This document shows positions 36,641 to 47,059 of a stretch of 64,000 nt of DNA, piece by piece. Every line of letters starts with the position of its first letter. Positions within the stretch are counted from its first letter, which is position 1. Origin of the DNA: Cervus elaphus (taxonomy: Eukaryota; Chordata; Mammalia; Artiodactyla; Cervidae); NCBI RefSeq assembly GCF_910594005.1, contig NC_057848.1:135976155-136040154 (forward strand), written 5' to 3'. The notes below the pieces were generated by a model. It did not search any database. It saw nothing but the letters and a program-made list of their open reading frames with translations, and had not been told where the DNA came from. The position numbers and the translations under genes were made by a program.

Positions 36641-38195
36641 GTATATGTTGGCACCTCCATTTGTCCTTCTTTTCCTCTTTCAACCTAGTACAGTGTGCTT
36701 TCTCCCTCCACCAGGATTGTATAATAGTTGAACCCAGTGACTTCTGCTCACTCCTTACCCTCCTTTGACATCTAGGTATCATTCAATGCCATTCACCACT
36801 TTCTCCTTCTTGCAAACTTCCCTCTCCCTTGCTTCCTGCTACACATCTCTTATAGCTCAGAACCCATTTTATTGCTTTCTTCCTCTCTTTTTCTTTGCTC
36901 ATGTCTCAAAGGTTGACATGCTCTACTGTTCTCTTCTTGATCTTTTCTCAAACTCTACCTCCCTGCCAGGTTCCTACTATCATTGTCTATCTACATACCA
37001 ATACCTTCCAAATTTATAGCTCCAGCTCCAGCCTCTTTCCTAGTTTCCAGACCCATATTTCCACTAGCCTACTTGGCATCTCAAGCTGGGGCTCCCATGT
37101 GCATTCACCATGTCCAAAACCATCCTTCTATAATCCTCAGTAAAACTGCTTTCCACCTTTTATCCCCTCAAAGCCAAATGATCATCAGATACTAACTGGA
37201 AATGTTTCTCTAATCCTCATTCTCTACTTTCCTAGCTCAGAGCCCAGTAGCTCCTGCCTGGACATTTGCCATGGCTTTCTAAGCTTTCCTGGGTGCCAGC
37301 TGATTTCCCTACCATTCCATTTGTCTTTGCCATGACCAGTTAGATTTCTGACATGGAGATCAGATCACTGAAATCCCTGATTTAAAACAGTGGAATAACT
37401 CTCCATGACTGTAGCAGACACTACCAGCTCTCTGCCCTCTAATCTCTTCACCATTTGCACAGACGTGGGCATCCAATGTGCCTGTCCTCCTAATGCCCTG
37501 TGACTCTTTCCTGAAGGACTACACTCAGACTGCCACAGCCACTTCCCCTCTGCCATGGAGCAAGGACAGCCCAACTTCCCAAAGAGGCAGCCCTGAACCA
37601 GTGACTAGTGGGTGGACAGTTGTAAGTCACCACCGCCCCCCTGCCCTGCTGCCCTCTGGAGAGCTCTGGCCCCAGCATTCTCTCAGAGGATTAGGCTAAA
37701 GTTGCCTTTGGGAGGGCTTGGCTTAGCATGGTCCCTTGTCTTGTCTTTTGCCCTTTTCCTACTTTCTTTCTAGCTCTCGCTGGTGACATCTCCTCATAAA
37801 TCATTTTCCTAAGAACCCTTGTCTCTGAGTCAGCTTCTGGGGACTGTGACCTAAGGCAAATATTTGAGGAGAAAAAAACCCTAAATTTGGAAATCAAAGC
37901 CCTTCAAAATCTGACCTAACAAAGTTTCTGAATTCATTTTTCCTGAGTTGTATGTGACATCAAGGATTTTTGGAAAAGTCAGTGTGCTTCCAGACTCTCT
38001 GTGACTCCACCTATGTGTTACCCCTTTGGGGCATGTCAATCCAGCCCATCCTTGAAGGCTCAGCAAACATGGGAAAACTTTTGAAATCCATCTTCTGGTA
38101 CCACTGCCCCTGTTCCTTTCATCTTTGTCTTTTGTATGTTTCCCCGGTACAATACTTATGAAGTTAATGTGAGTGAGTTTGGTTCCCACATTCAG
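36641..38195. other. Ancient repeats and unique DNA
   Basis: 36760-37370 looks like an old, unassigned LINE-like repeat ('ccatgtccaaaaccatcctt'). 37380-37860 ends 'cttgtctctgagtcagcttc' then 'tgacctaaggc', an LTR-like end related to the one near 10230. No gene. Confidence 0.35.
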
Positions 38196-38735
38196 ATATG
38201 AACTTCCTCAGGCATGACCATATTTCATGAATTTAGGTATTCTCAGAGCCTTGCAGAGTCCTTGATCCTTAGTAAGTGCTCGTTATGGGCTGAAGTCCTA
38301 ACTATCAGGATCCTACAATGTGACTTTATTTGAAGACAGGGTGTTTGCAGATGTGGTCAAGTTGAGGTGACGTTAACTAGGGAGGGCCTTAATCCAATAT
38401 GACTGGTGTCCTAATAAAAAGGGAAATGTGGACATAGGGAGAATGCCATGTGAAGATGAAGGCAGAGATTGGGGTGAATGCCTCGAGAAACCCAGGAACA
38501 CCAAAGATTGCCAGCAAACCACCAGAAGCTAGGGGAAAGGTACTGAACGAATTCTGCCTCACAACCTCAGAAGGAGCCAACCCTACCGACACCTTGATCT
38601 TGGACTTCTAGCCTCCAGAACTGTGAGCCAGCACATTTCTGTTGTGGTAAGTCCCTCAATTTTGGTACTTTGTTATGGCAGCACTGGGAAACGAATACTG
38701 TGCTCAATGAATGCTTTTTGAATGAATGAATTTGA
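38196..38735 (+). mobile_element. L2 LINE 3' end, interrupted by an MLT1 LTR
   Basis: 'ccttgatccttagtaagtgc' precedes and 'aatgaatgctttttgaatga' follows the LTR, together giving the L2 3' terminus. gtgctc at 38276-38281 and 38700-38705 is the probable duplicated target. Confidence 0.75.
38282..38699 (+). mobile_element. MLT1 (ERVL-MaLR) solitary LTR
   Basis: Starts gttatgggctgaagtcctaa. It contains 'gtgactttatttgaagacag', 'ccaatatgactggtgtccta' and 'gacaccttgatcttggactt', and ends 'ggcagcactgggaaacgaat'. Nearly complete, about 418 bp. Confidence 0.9.
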
Positions 38736-38753
38736 AGCCACGCTTTTTTTTTT

Positions 38754-38930
38754 AGTCCTTACCATATGCCAGGCACTGTTCTAACCCCTACACAAATATT
38801 AACTCATTTAATTCTCATAATGCCACTGTGAGGCAAGTGTTATCATTTTAGGGAGAAGACAATTTAAGCACAGAGAGGTTAAGTAACTTACTCAAGGTTG
38901 CAGAGCAACAGATAGTCAGAATTTGAAAGG
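38754..38930 (-). repeat. MIR SINE
   Basis: 'atgccaggcactgttctaac', 'aactcatttaattctcataa' and 'agcacagagaggttaagtaa' match reversed MIR. Confidence 0.88.
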
Positions 38931-38937
38931 CACTCTG

Positions 38938-39126
38938 GGGACTTCCTTGGTGGTCCAGTGGCTAAGAATCTTACCTTCCAAACCAGGGGACATGGGTTTG
39001 ATCACTGATTGGGGAACTAAGATCCCACATGCCTCGGGGCAACTAAGCCTGCATGCTGCAGCGAAGATCCCCTGTGCCTCAACTAAGACCTGATGCAGCC
39101 AAAAACAAATAAATATTTAAAAAAGA
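38938..39126 (+). mobile_element. CHR-type tRNA-derived SINE
   Basis: 'gacttccttggtggtccagt', 'gggacatgggtttgatcact' and 'tgatgcagccaaaaacaaat'. Similar flanks aaggcactct (38927-38936) and aaagcagtct (39127-39136). Confidence 0.9.
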
Positions 39127-39136
39127 AAAGCAGTCT

Positions 39137-40840
39137 AATTCCAGAGCCTTAGGGCTCTGCCACTGTGCTCCAGTGATTTAAGATAATTCTTGTTACAACT
39201 GTTGCAAATGAGGTTGTCAGGGTAGAGGGAGAAGCTTGGACAGAAAGGGTGAATGGCTGAGTTTCACTTGGGTGGTAAGTGGCAGAGGTGGAAATTGACC
39301 TCTTTCCTCTGATTCCTAATCTAGTCCCCCCTCTACAAAGTAAAAGGGATGGGCCTTGAGAGCATCTCATGATAAATACTCACATTTGAAAGTCATTGCC
39401 ACTAGTCTGGGTACCAGCCAGTAAAAACAGGGCGGGTAGTTGTTGTCAGGGAGACCTGGCTCCCAGGGAGGGGGGATGCTCCGTTGCTGGTTATGGGCTA
39501 ACAGTGGTCGTGTAAATTTTCATTCTCAGTGAGTGTAACTTCTATGACTGATGGTCATAGGTAGAATTGCTTGGGCTTTAGATTTGTGGACCTGATGCCC
39601 ATAAACCACATTTTCATATAGAATACATGTCTGAGGAGAAGCGGGCATGTTTTAATCTCGTGAGTTACGGCGCTGCCTCCCTCTAAAACCTTTGAGGCAG
39701 CCTCCGATGAGTGAAGAGGTTGCTGTGACAAGGGAAAAAACCCACCCAATGCCTCCCAGCCTCCCTTCCCCGCTCCCTCCTCAGAGACCAGCATTTATTT
39801 ACTCTGTAGGAGGGGAGGATGTTCTAATGGGTTTTTAAGGGCTCTTGCTGCCTCGGAGTGGCAAGAAGAGGAGAGAGGTACACATGCAATTTGGGCCTCT
39901 TCAGTCATGATTCCCAATAGCTGTTGACAGCTGAGTGGTTCAGCAATGAGTTTGGTTGCAAAGGATGATGTTGGTGGTATGTGAGTGTGTGAGCGTGTGT
40001 GTACACTAAGGTGCATACATGAGTGCGCATGGGTGCATCTGTGCTTCTTCACAACCAACTTGGCTCTGCTTATCAGGTCTTTTTAGTGCTGGGTCCTTTT
40101 GTGTTGATCACGTGGGAGACAAGAAGGTGTTCTTGCTGGAGAATGTCCAGAAGGATGGGGCTTGCCATAGGTGGTCGGTGCATCAGCCAACAAAGAGCAC
40201 AGATCACAAGCCTTGGGCTGGGAGGGGGCGCCCTGGAGGTGTCTCTGTGTTATTTGAGGCTGGTGTGGGTGCAAACCCTGGCAGGTGTTGATTTGAAGTG
40301 GTGGCTGATGGGTCCAGAACCAAAGGAACCAGAGGGGACCTGGGACAGACACACACAGATAGGCTCATGGGTGGTTGGCCGAAGACAGGGCCAGGTGCCA
40401 AGAGGTATGATACAAAAGGGCAGGACAGAAGCCAAGACTAGACATGGGCAGGTGATCAAGCAGTAAGAGATTAAAATAAACGGGGACCAGGCAATGGGGC
40501 TCTTAGATGCAACCTTGTTTATAAGGGAAAGCACTGAGCCAGGCCGACAGAATGCAAGGAGTCCCATCTCCATGGGAAGATTGTAATCATTGTTGGGGAA
40601 ACTTTTGTGGTTGCATTGACACTCATGATGCCTTAATCCTAAGGTGACCCCATCTTTACTTGGCTCCCAGGGCATCATTCTCACCTTCGCGGCACCCCGG
40701 GACTCACCCACATCTCTTCTCTTCTCTGCCTACACCCTTGCCCCACAAGAGCTCATCCAGTCCGTCTTCTGTGCAGACATCCAAACTGGGACACCCAAGA
40801 CCACATCGAACTCAGCCACACTCCCGTTCCCAGGGGTACC
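39137..40840. other. Unique sequence, no gene recognised
   Basis: Short open frames only. No repeat family or domain recognised. Confidence 0.4.
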
Positions 40841-41017
40841 TGTTACAGAAGGATTGTTTGTGTCCCTCCCCCCACCAATTTGTATGCTGAAACCTAACCC
40901 CCAGTGTGATGGCAGAAGGAGGCGGGGCCTTTGGGAGGTGATTAGGTCAGGAGGGTGAGATCCCAGAGAATTCTCTTGCCTGTTCCACCAAGGACACCGT
41001 GAGAAGATGGACATCTT
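40841..41017 (+). mobile_element. MaLR-type LTR, 5' half (split by PEX3 retrocopy)
   Basis: Begins tgttacag and carries typical MaLR blocks: 'ctgaaacctaacccccagtg' and 'ggcctttgggaggtgattag'. It stops abruptly at the retrocopy target site and resumes at 43158. The family assignment (MST/MLT1-like, ERVL-MaLR) is from recognised consensus blocks, and the subfamily is uncertain. Confidence 0.75.
41003..41017. repeat. Target-site duplication, 3' side of PEX3 retrocopy
   Basis: The sequence gaagatggacatctt is identical to 43158-43172. It marks the 3' boundary of the retrocopy, next to the T-rich (antisense poly-A) tract. Confidence 0.95.
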
Positions 41018-41247
41018 TTTTTTTGTTTGTTTTTTTACTAAAATATTTTATTGTAATAAGATTCACTGTGCTCAAAATCAATACAAAGTAAGTTATAGTT
41101 ATTTACATACAAATAAATGAACCTATGTACAGTAGTTAATAATAGCTGAGTAAACAGCATCAACACAACGTTGGTCTCTAAATCAGTATGTAGTTTCCTA
41201 ATGATTGTTAACAACGGTAAAGAAAAAAATTGCTGATCATAGTTGTT

Positions 41248-41379
41248 CCTTCTTCTTTTTGGCCGTGTTACGGCATGCAGGATTGTAGATTCCCTGACCA
41301 GGGAACAGGGATTTTTTGAACCCGTGCCCCCTGCAGGGGAGCATGGAGCCTTAACCACTAGACCACCAGGGAAGTCCTA
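41248..41379 (-). mobile_element. CHR-type tRNA-derived SINE inside PEX3 retrocopy 3' UTR
   Basis: The reverse-oriented head ends 'gaccaccagggaagtcct', and the tRNA-like box reads 'ccctgaccagggaacaggga'. It is flanked by near-identical duplications, atcatagttgtt (41236-41247) and atcctagttgtt (41380-41391). It inserted after the PEX3 cDNA did, so it gives a minimum relative age for the retrocopy. Confidence 0.85.
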
Positions 41380-41908
41380 ATCCTAGTTGTTAAATTAACT
41401 GATTTCTATTGAAAAAGAAAGTTCTCAACCAGGTATATTTAAGACAAAGTCTTTATCCCTTTGAAGATTAACTGGAGAAAAGTCCGATTCTCTCCTGTAT
41501 AATGCAGTCCAGTGAACTTCTAAGTCTGGTGAACTTTAAATGGCATTTTTTCCAAACTTTATATCTACTTCCCAAACAGATTTTACCTCAGTATTAATGT
41601 CAAAGAATAAAGTATTTACATTGTTTGACTTGGAACTAATATCCATGATGTAACAAATTATTAACAATTCTGATATTTGCACTGTATACACTCAGATATG
41701 CCCACCAAAACCAATCTGTTGATGGCTTTAAAAAATATATTAAGATGCCAAATAAATCTATTTTATTATGAAGACTTTGATTAAGAATATATTTTTATTA
41801 GACATTATGGTAACAAATCATTACCCTATATATAGTTGATTTATTCAGTGCATTTTTTTAAAAAAGTAACTGAATCCCATTGTAGCTGTTCTTGAAGGAA
41901 AAAACCAA

Positions 41909-43027
41909 TCATTTCTCCAGTTGTTGAGGAGTACTAAAAGCCTCGTACACATTAGCAGCAAAGTCTTTCACTTGCTCCATCATTAACAGATCCTGAACAA
42001 AATGACTAGGCGTTTCACTGCAAACTGAATGGATCTGTCCATTTATTATGGGAATTATCTTAGCTAAAGGCAGGCTGACACTGGAAAGACTGTTCATGGA
42101 GCTACCATGCTGCAGGTCTTGTTCAGTAGGTCGAAAGAACTCCGCCATGTTGTCTAGCAGTCTGCTGAACCCTCGGTTTAGACAGGTATTCAAAACTGTA
42201 CTAAAATCTGGACTTTCCAACATGTCTCTAGTTTCATTGAGTAATTTAATAGTGGTAACATCTCTAGGAGAAAGTCCGCAGGCCTGAACTGCTAATGGAG
42301 TTTCTTCATCTGGCATCATATAATGGCATAATAAAGATTTGGATCCATCGTTATTAATCCAAGAAGATTTATGCTGCTCAACGAGATCTCTGATTTCTTT
42401 TAGTTTTTGCTCCAAGTCCAAAAGGGACAAAGAATGTTTAAGAGAAACACTTCCTAAAATCTTTTGCACAGCCTGTTTAATGACAGTGATCAATTCTGTC
42501 AGGCCATCTCCAAGGAGGTGCTGAATACTTGATAAATACTGCTGTTGGACATCTGGGGGGGCAAGAACTGTGGTGCCATTTTTGCCAACTGCTGCATTAT
42601 CCAAATAAATATATCCACCGATTATGTTTAACTGGACTCGCAAAAGAACCACCAGCATGCAAGTACTGTATACAGCTACGATACTTCTTGTGAAACTTAT
42701 TATCTTCAGATCCTCCCATATTTCTAGCTTGTTTGAAGGCCTGGTTTTCAGCAGAGCTGTAAGGCTCTCAGAGTTGAGCTGCTGCATCAAGGCCTCTCTC
42801 AGTGTTGGGAGCATGGACAGCACTGTCATGTTGCAAGTCCTCTGGTTACTTTCAAAATGATACTGTCGTCCTGCTTGGGCAATGTATTCTGCAGCCTCCC
42901 TTTCTTGTATTTCTCTGATTTTCTTCTGTCCATATTTCCCCAGGATATATACTCCTCCGAGGACCGTGCCCAGGAAGATGCATTTCTTTTTGTGACGTTT
43001 CAGAAAATTCCACGTAGATCTAAGCAT
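41909..43027 (-). CDS. PEX3: Intact PEX3-like open reading frame of the retrocopy (372 codons)
   Basis: The frame runs from ATG (43027-43025, A at -3) to TGA (41911-41909) with no frameshift or premature stop. PEX3 is an integral peroxisomal membrane protein that recruits PEX19 with its membrane-protein cargo. The N-terminus begins MLRSTWNFLKRHKKKC, a basic stretch followed by a hydrophobic segment at about residues 15-33, as expected for the peroxisomal membrane anchor. Trp104 lies in the segment LEIWEDLK and corresponds to the residue known to contact PEX19 in mammalian PEX3. The C-terminus ends AFSTPQQLEK. Mammalian PEX3 is usually 373 residues. This copy appears one short, in the serine run near residue 226 (HKSSW). 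A few substitutions, such as Gly53 in a normally Arg-rich AQARRQ context, look private to the copy. The frame stays open upstream to about 43246, but that part has no ATG, so the PEX3 ATG is the first usable start. I infer coding potential, not expression. Confidence 0.85.
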   Translation of the reverse strand: MLRSTWNFLKRHKKKCIFLGTVLGGVYILGKYGQKKIREIQEREAAEYIAQAGRQYHFESNQRTCNMTVLSMLPTLREALMQQLNSESLTALLKTRPSNKLEIWEDLKIISFTRSIVAVYSTCMLVVLLRVQLNIIGGYIYLDNAAVGKNGTTVLAPPDVQQQYLSSIQHLLGDGLTELITVIKQAVQKILGSVSLKHSLSLLDLEQKLKEIRDLVEQHKSSWINNDGSKSLLCHYMMPDEETPLAVQACGLSPRDVTTIKLLNETRDMLESPDFSTVLNTCLNRGFSRLLDNMAEFFRPTEQDLQHGSSMNSLSSVSLPLAKIIPIINGQIHSVCSETPSHFVQDLLMMEQVKDFAANVYEAFSTPQQLEK

Positions 43028-43157
43028 TTTCAGGCCCCCGGGGTGCGGGCTGTCTAGAGGGAAGGGATGATGGTCCACCAGGAAACCCTTTTTTTGTCGC
43101 CTGGCACGGACGACCGGGCTGGACAGCCGAGTCCTGCTCGGTGCTCTCCAGAAATCC

Positions 43158-43172
43158 GAAGATGGACATCTT
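43158..43172. repeat. Target-site duplication, 5' side of PEX3 retrocopy
   Basis: The sequence gaagatggacatctt is identical to 41003-41017. It fixes the 5' end of the inserted cDNA at 43157. Confidence 0.95.
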
Positions 43173-43300
43173 ATGAACACATAGCAGACATAGAATCTGT
43201 CAGTTCCTTGACCTTGGACTTCCCCAGCTTCCAGAACTGGGAGCAATAAATGTCTATGGTCTGTTGTTTGTAAGTCACCCAGTATTTATGACAATATTAC
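43158..43300 (+). mobile_element. MaLR-type LTR, 3' half
   Basis: Continues the LTR interrupted at 41017. It contains the block 'ccttgaccttggacttcccc', an AATAAA signal at 43245-43250 and the 'ttgtttgtaagtcacccag' end typical of MaLR LTRs. Confidence 0.75.
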
Positions 43301-43990
43301 ACTTTGATTTCAGGTAAACAATGGATACATTTTTAGTATGTCTTATGTGCTATCAGGGGTATAATTATACTGAAAAAATTGTGGTTTATCTGAAAATCAA
43401 ATTTAACCTGGCATCCCGTATTCTATCTGGCACCCTGAACTGTGATTGGAAATAAGGGCGAACTAATTAGGCCGCTGGGAATGATTACCGAGGCCTGGAT
43501 TATGTGTGTCTCTGGGCTGGAGAAGGCAGATCTGTGAACCTTTAACCTTTAACCTACGTAATCTGGGAATGGTTTGCATCCCATCATCCCCTTGGGCACC
43601 GTATACGGCTGACTGTGAGGATGGTGGGGGAGAAACGTGACCCTAAGAGGTTAAGGGGATGACCACGACCCCGGGGTCTGTCCCCTGAGGTGAAAAGCCC
43701 CCTGGCCTTCGAGGCAGTGAGAGTAAGAAGTTTCCCAGGTGGTGATAACAGGAGGAGCAGCAGCAGCAGCCACCGTTGGCGGAAAGATCTGGGGCCTGCA
43801 TGTCATCACAGAGCCGACAGTCAAAAGTGGAAAGTTTTAGTCACACTCTTTTCTTTGGCTGCCATCTGTGTAACAAAGGGGAAATTGTGCTGCAGAGGGG
43901 CCCAGCTGACCCGCCACTTCCCCAGAGAGCTGGGGCCCTGCTGGCCTGAGGCCCCACAGCCGCCAGTGAGCTAAGCTTGGGCCCTGACCA
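43301..43990. other. Repeat-poor sequence upstream of the PEX3 retrocopy
   Basis: Contains the DR1-like array, 'gcgaactaattaggccgctg' and several CpGs ('caccgtatacggctgac'). If the retrocopy is transcribed, its promoter would have to lie here or in the split LTR. No TATA box is positioned convincingly. Confidence 0.3.
43535..43555 (-). promoter_or_regulatory. Triple DR1-like nuclear-receptor half-site array (candidate)
   Basis: On the minus strand the sequence reads AGGTTA-A-AGGTTA-A-AGGTTC, three half-sites close to AGGTCA in direct orientation with 1-bp spacers. DR1 elements are bound by HNF4 and by PPAR or other RXR heterodimers. It lies about 380 bp upstream of the 5' end of the PEX3 retrocopy, on the same strand. 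Every half-site differs from consensus by one base, so binding is only a hypothesis. Confidence 0.3.
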
Positions 43991-44100
43991 CGGTAGATCA
44001 CAGATACTACCTCATTTAGTACAGTAACAACTTGATGGGGTAGGTAGGACCCCATTTGACAGATGAGGAAACTGAGGCCCACAAAATCTGGAGGCAGCAG
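43990..44100 (-). repeat. MIR SINE fragment
   Basis: 'tttgacagatgaggaaactg' followed by 'aggcccacaaaatctgg' is the reversed MIR core. Confidence 0.75.
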
Positions 44101-44179
44101 ATCCAGCATCCAGACCCAGGCAGAGTGACAGCTGAGCTGTAGCTCTCAGTGACTAATACATGCCTTGGAACTGTTCAAA

Positions 44180-44388
44180 CATGAAAGTGTTAGTCGCTCA
44201 ATCGTGTCTGACTCTTTGCGACCCCATGGAGTAGCTCTCCAGTCTCCTCTGTCCATAGGATTTCCCAGGCAAGAACACTGGAGTGGGCTGCCATTTCCTC
44301 CTCCAGGGGATCTTCCTGACCCAGGGATTGAACCCGAGTCTCCTGCTTTGCAGGCAGATTCTTTATCATCTGAGCCAACAGGGAAGCC
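44180..44388 (-). mobile_element. Bov-tA SINE
   Basis: 'tgaaagtgttagtcgctcaa' to 'gagccaacagggaagcc' in reverse. Confidence 0.93.
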
Positions 44389-44389
44389 A

Positions 44390-46584
44390 GAAGTGCTCAG
44401 GGAACCATCAAATAGGGTGTATAAAGGGCCCAACAGAAGTTCAATTCCAGATGGAGTCTGGAGGCATCCATTCTTGATACCACCATCCTTTTAGCATTCC
44501 TGTTATCCTGTGCCCTGAAATTAGCCATCCCTGGAGTGCTGCTGACGGCGGGGTGGCCAGGTTGGTCCAGCTTCTCTCTGAGGACAACTGGGTGACTAAG
44601 ATCGACTCTGCAATCCTCTGATCCTCACCATGACTGCAGTCACCCCTGTGCCTCCAACCTTCAGACCAAGAGTCCATGGCACAACTAGAAGTAGCTGCCA
44701 GGTTCCCTGAAGACAAGTCTGCAGCAGAAAAGGCACGGAGCAAATACACTAACTCCCATCACACAAGCTCCAGGCAGGAAAAAATCCCCCCTCTGCATTT
44801 CAGGGTTTATCAGAGCTGACCTGGGGTGCTGGCATTGCTTTTTGTTTTTATTAGTGCTTGGATAAGATCTGAGTTCAGATGCTATGCTGGGCAGCTAAAA
44901 TAGGGTCCCCCAATATCGCCTCTCTATTTATAACCAGCCATAGTGAAATCCTGACTTGGGGGTTCTGAGTTCCCTGTGTTCTGGGCAACATGGTGGAAAG
45001 GATGGGCTGGCCCCCTGTAAGAGATGCTGCTGACACCCCTTCCTGTTCCCTCGGTGGGCAGGTTCAGGCTGTCTCCCAGCTGCCAGTGTCTGCATATTTT
45101 AGCCCAATAGCTTTCTAGAAACTGTGCCACCACCCTGCTGGTGTGCCCAAAGGAATTACCCCCACCCCAAAACACCCCCTCAACCAGTGACGACCAGGAG
45201 TTAGTGTACAAATAGTGCAAATCCATGGAATGGCGGCGGGGATAACTCAGAGGTCTGTGTTCCATATCAGTGCTACTCAAAGTGTGGTCCTCGGACCTGA
45301 CCAGTGACAAGCAGAGAAGTGTTTATTACTCATTCCCTTGGAGATAAGTCCACAAAGAGAGAGGGCAGCCCTTGTTTAAGGACTTTTAGGGTAATTTGAC
45401 ATTGCTGTGATATTTGTGTTGTACTTTACAGAACTATCTATCTACAAAGGGTTGATACCACCCCCCTAAAACCTGACCTTGACTCTTGAGAGTCTTCTTT
45501 GCTAGTTACCCCAATGGGATGAAGCCCCAGTTGCCTGCAGTGCCAGTTGGCTTGATAACACATCCATTATTGGCTTCCCTTTGCCATCTCCCTTCTCTAC
45601 CCAACCCCACCAGTGCTTCCTGCATTTTCCAAATAAATGACTCGTTGGCACTCCTGTCTTTGTCTCAGGGTTGGCTTCTGGGACCACCCAAACTCGGTCA
45701 CACGCCCTCAGATAAGGCAACCCACATGGACATCTGCTGCTCAGGGCATGCCCCTGGGAGCTCCTTGACACTTACCCCAAGGAGTTAAGTAGCCCATTAA
45801 GAATGACAACGTTATCTGCCCCCCTCTATACATTTCCTCCTGCTTCCATGGCTAAGGCCAAGGTCATTGCCCTCACTGCCCTTTGCTTCTGTGGAGTCAT
45901 GCAGACTGACCATGGCTGATGGAAGCCTCGTTTTCAGGCACTAGGCTACAAAAAATGGCTGATACTCTAATAGTGAACACCCTCCACTTCACCTCCAAGG
46001 CTGGTTCTTCCAGAGCCAGGGCAGCCTCGAGAGAAAGGTCCGGGGCAGTAATTTCTAGGCCAGAATGGCAAGTCAGGAAAAACCTGTTCTTTTTTTCTGA
46101 AGCCATCTCTGCATGCACATGGAATGCTTTTGTTCAGAGTGCCCGGGTACGGTCTTTTATGCCCCGAATCATTTCCATGTGGCTCAAGGCCTCCCTGGAC
46201 TCCAGCGCTCTGATTCCTCTGCCTGTTCGATGGCATGCTCTATCTGGGCCTTGTTCCTTATAGCTGTTTGTGGATTTCTCCATCTGCCTGCTCAGGCTGA
46301 AAGAGGCCCCGCTGTTCATAAAAACCCTGCAGTTCTAAATCATCTCTCTCTCAACTCAGGTTCCCAGGACTCCCAGAGCCCAGGATTAAAAGCACCTTGA
46401 AATCTCATTTTTACTGCTCCATCTAGCAACTTCTTTCTGTATGGCTTTCTGGTGTGTCTGTGCAGGCACTTTGGACAACCCTGTTGACCATCAGACAGGT
46501 TAGTTGCGGGAATATGCACCCTGGCACCTGTGGAACGTGTTCAGTTCTGGGGTTGAGGGTGGCTGGTATGAATAGACACACATT
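44390..46584. other. Unique sequence, no gene recognised
   Basis: 45265-45302 resembles one end of a MER5A-like element ('tgctactcaaagtgtggtcc'). The rest is unassigned. Open frames are short and mutually overlapping. Confidence 0.4.
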
Positions 46585-46599
46585 TAGAAATCCCTCGAC

Positions 46600-46925
46600 G
46601 AGGACTTCCCTGGTGGCCCAGGAGATAAGAATCTGCCTGCCGATGCAGGGGACATGGGTTCAATCTCTGGTCTGGGAAGATCCCACAAGCCACAGAGCAA
46701 CAAAGCCCATGTGCTCCAACTATTGAGCCACAATTATCGAACCCGTGAGCCAAAACTACTGAAGCCCATGCGCCTAGAGCCTGTGCCCCACGACCAGAGA
46801 AGCCACTGCTATGAGAAGCCTGAACACTGCAATGAAGAGTAGCCCCTGCTCACTTCAACTAGAGAAAGTCCTCGCAAAGCAATGAAGCCTCAGTGCAGCC
46901 AAAAATAAATAATTTTTAAAAAAGA
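46600..46925 (+). mobile_element. CHR-type tRNA-derived SINE, full length
   Basis: 'aggacttccctggtggccca' through 'agtgcagccaaaaataaata'. Perfect 15-bp duplications tagaaatccctcgac lie at 46585-46599 and 46926-46940. Confidence 0.95.
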
Positions 46926-47059
46926 TAGAAATCCCTCGACAGGGTTGCAGGTGAGTCGAGCACCTTGTTGTGGATCATGGGCTGTAGCTATTTCAGGCTG
47001 GCTGGGGAGAAGTCACGGTGATAAGGAAGAGCTACTGAGAGCCCAGCCAGGATGCTGGG

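Larger units (their letters stand above)
41018..43157 (-). pseudogene. PEX3: PEX3 processed retrocopy (full insert, frame intact)
   Basis: Intronless cDNA-like copy of PEX3, the peroxisomal membrane biogenesis factor that docks PEX19. Read on the minus strand it has a CpG-rich leader of about 130 bp (43157-43028), a complete coding frame (43027-41909), and a 3' UTR of about 870 bp that includes a later SINE insertion. The AATAAA signal is at 41047-41052 and the A-tract appears as T-rich DNA at 41018-41036. The 15-bp sequence gaagatggacatctt occurs at 41003-41017 and again at 43158-43172, a perfect target-site duplication typical of LINE-mediated retroposition. The host site is an older MaLR-type LTR, split in two. 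The near-complete 5' leader suggests reverse transcription of an almost full-length mRNA. Whether it is a silent processed pseudogene or an expressed retrogene cannot be told from sequence alone. Recognition as PEX3 is very secure. Confidence 0.96.

Noticed and set aside
41909..43246. A 445-codon frame extending the PEX3 copy upstream by 73 codons
   Set aside because: The extension begins at a TTG and contains no ATG. It reads through the PEX3 5' leader and split LTR. The first usable start is PEX3's own ATG at 43027.
43535..43555. Telomere-like repeat
   Set aside because: The unit is TTTAACC, not TTAGGG or its complement, and only about 2.5 copies exist. The DR1-like reading fits better.
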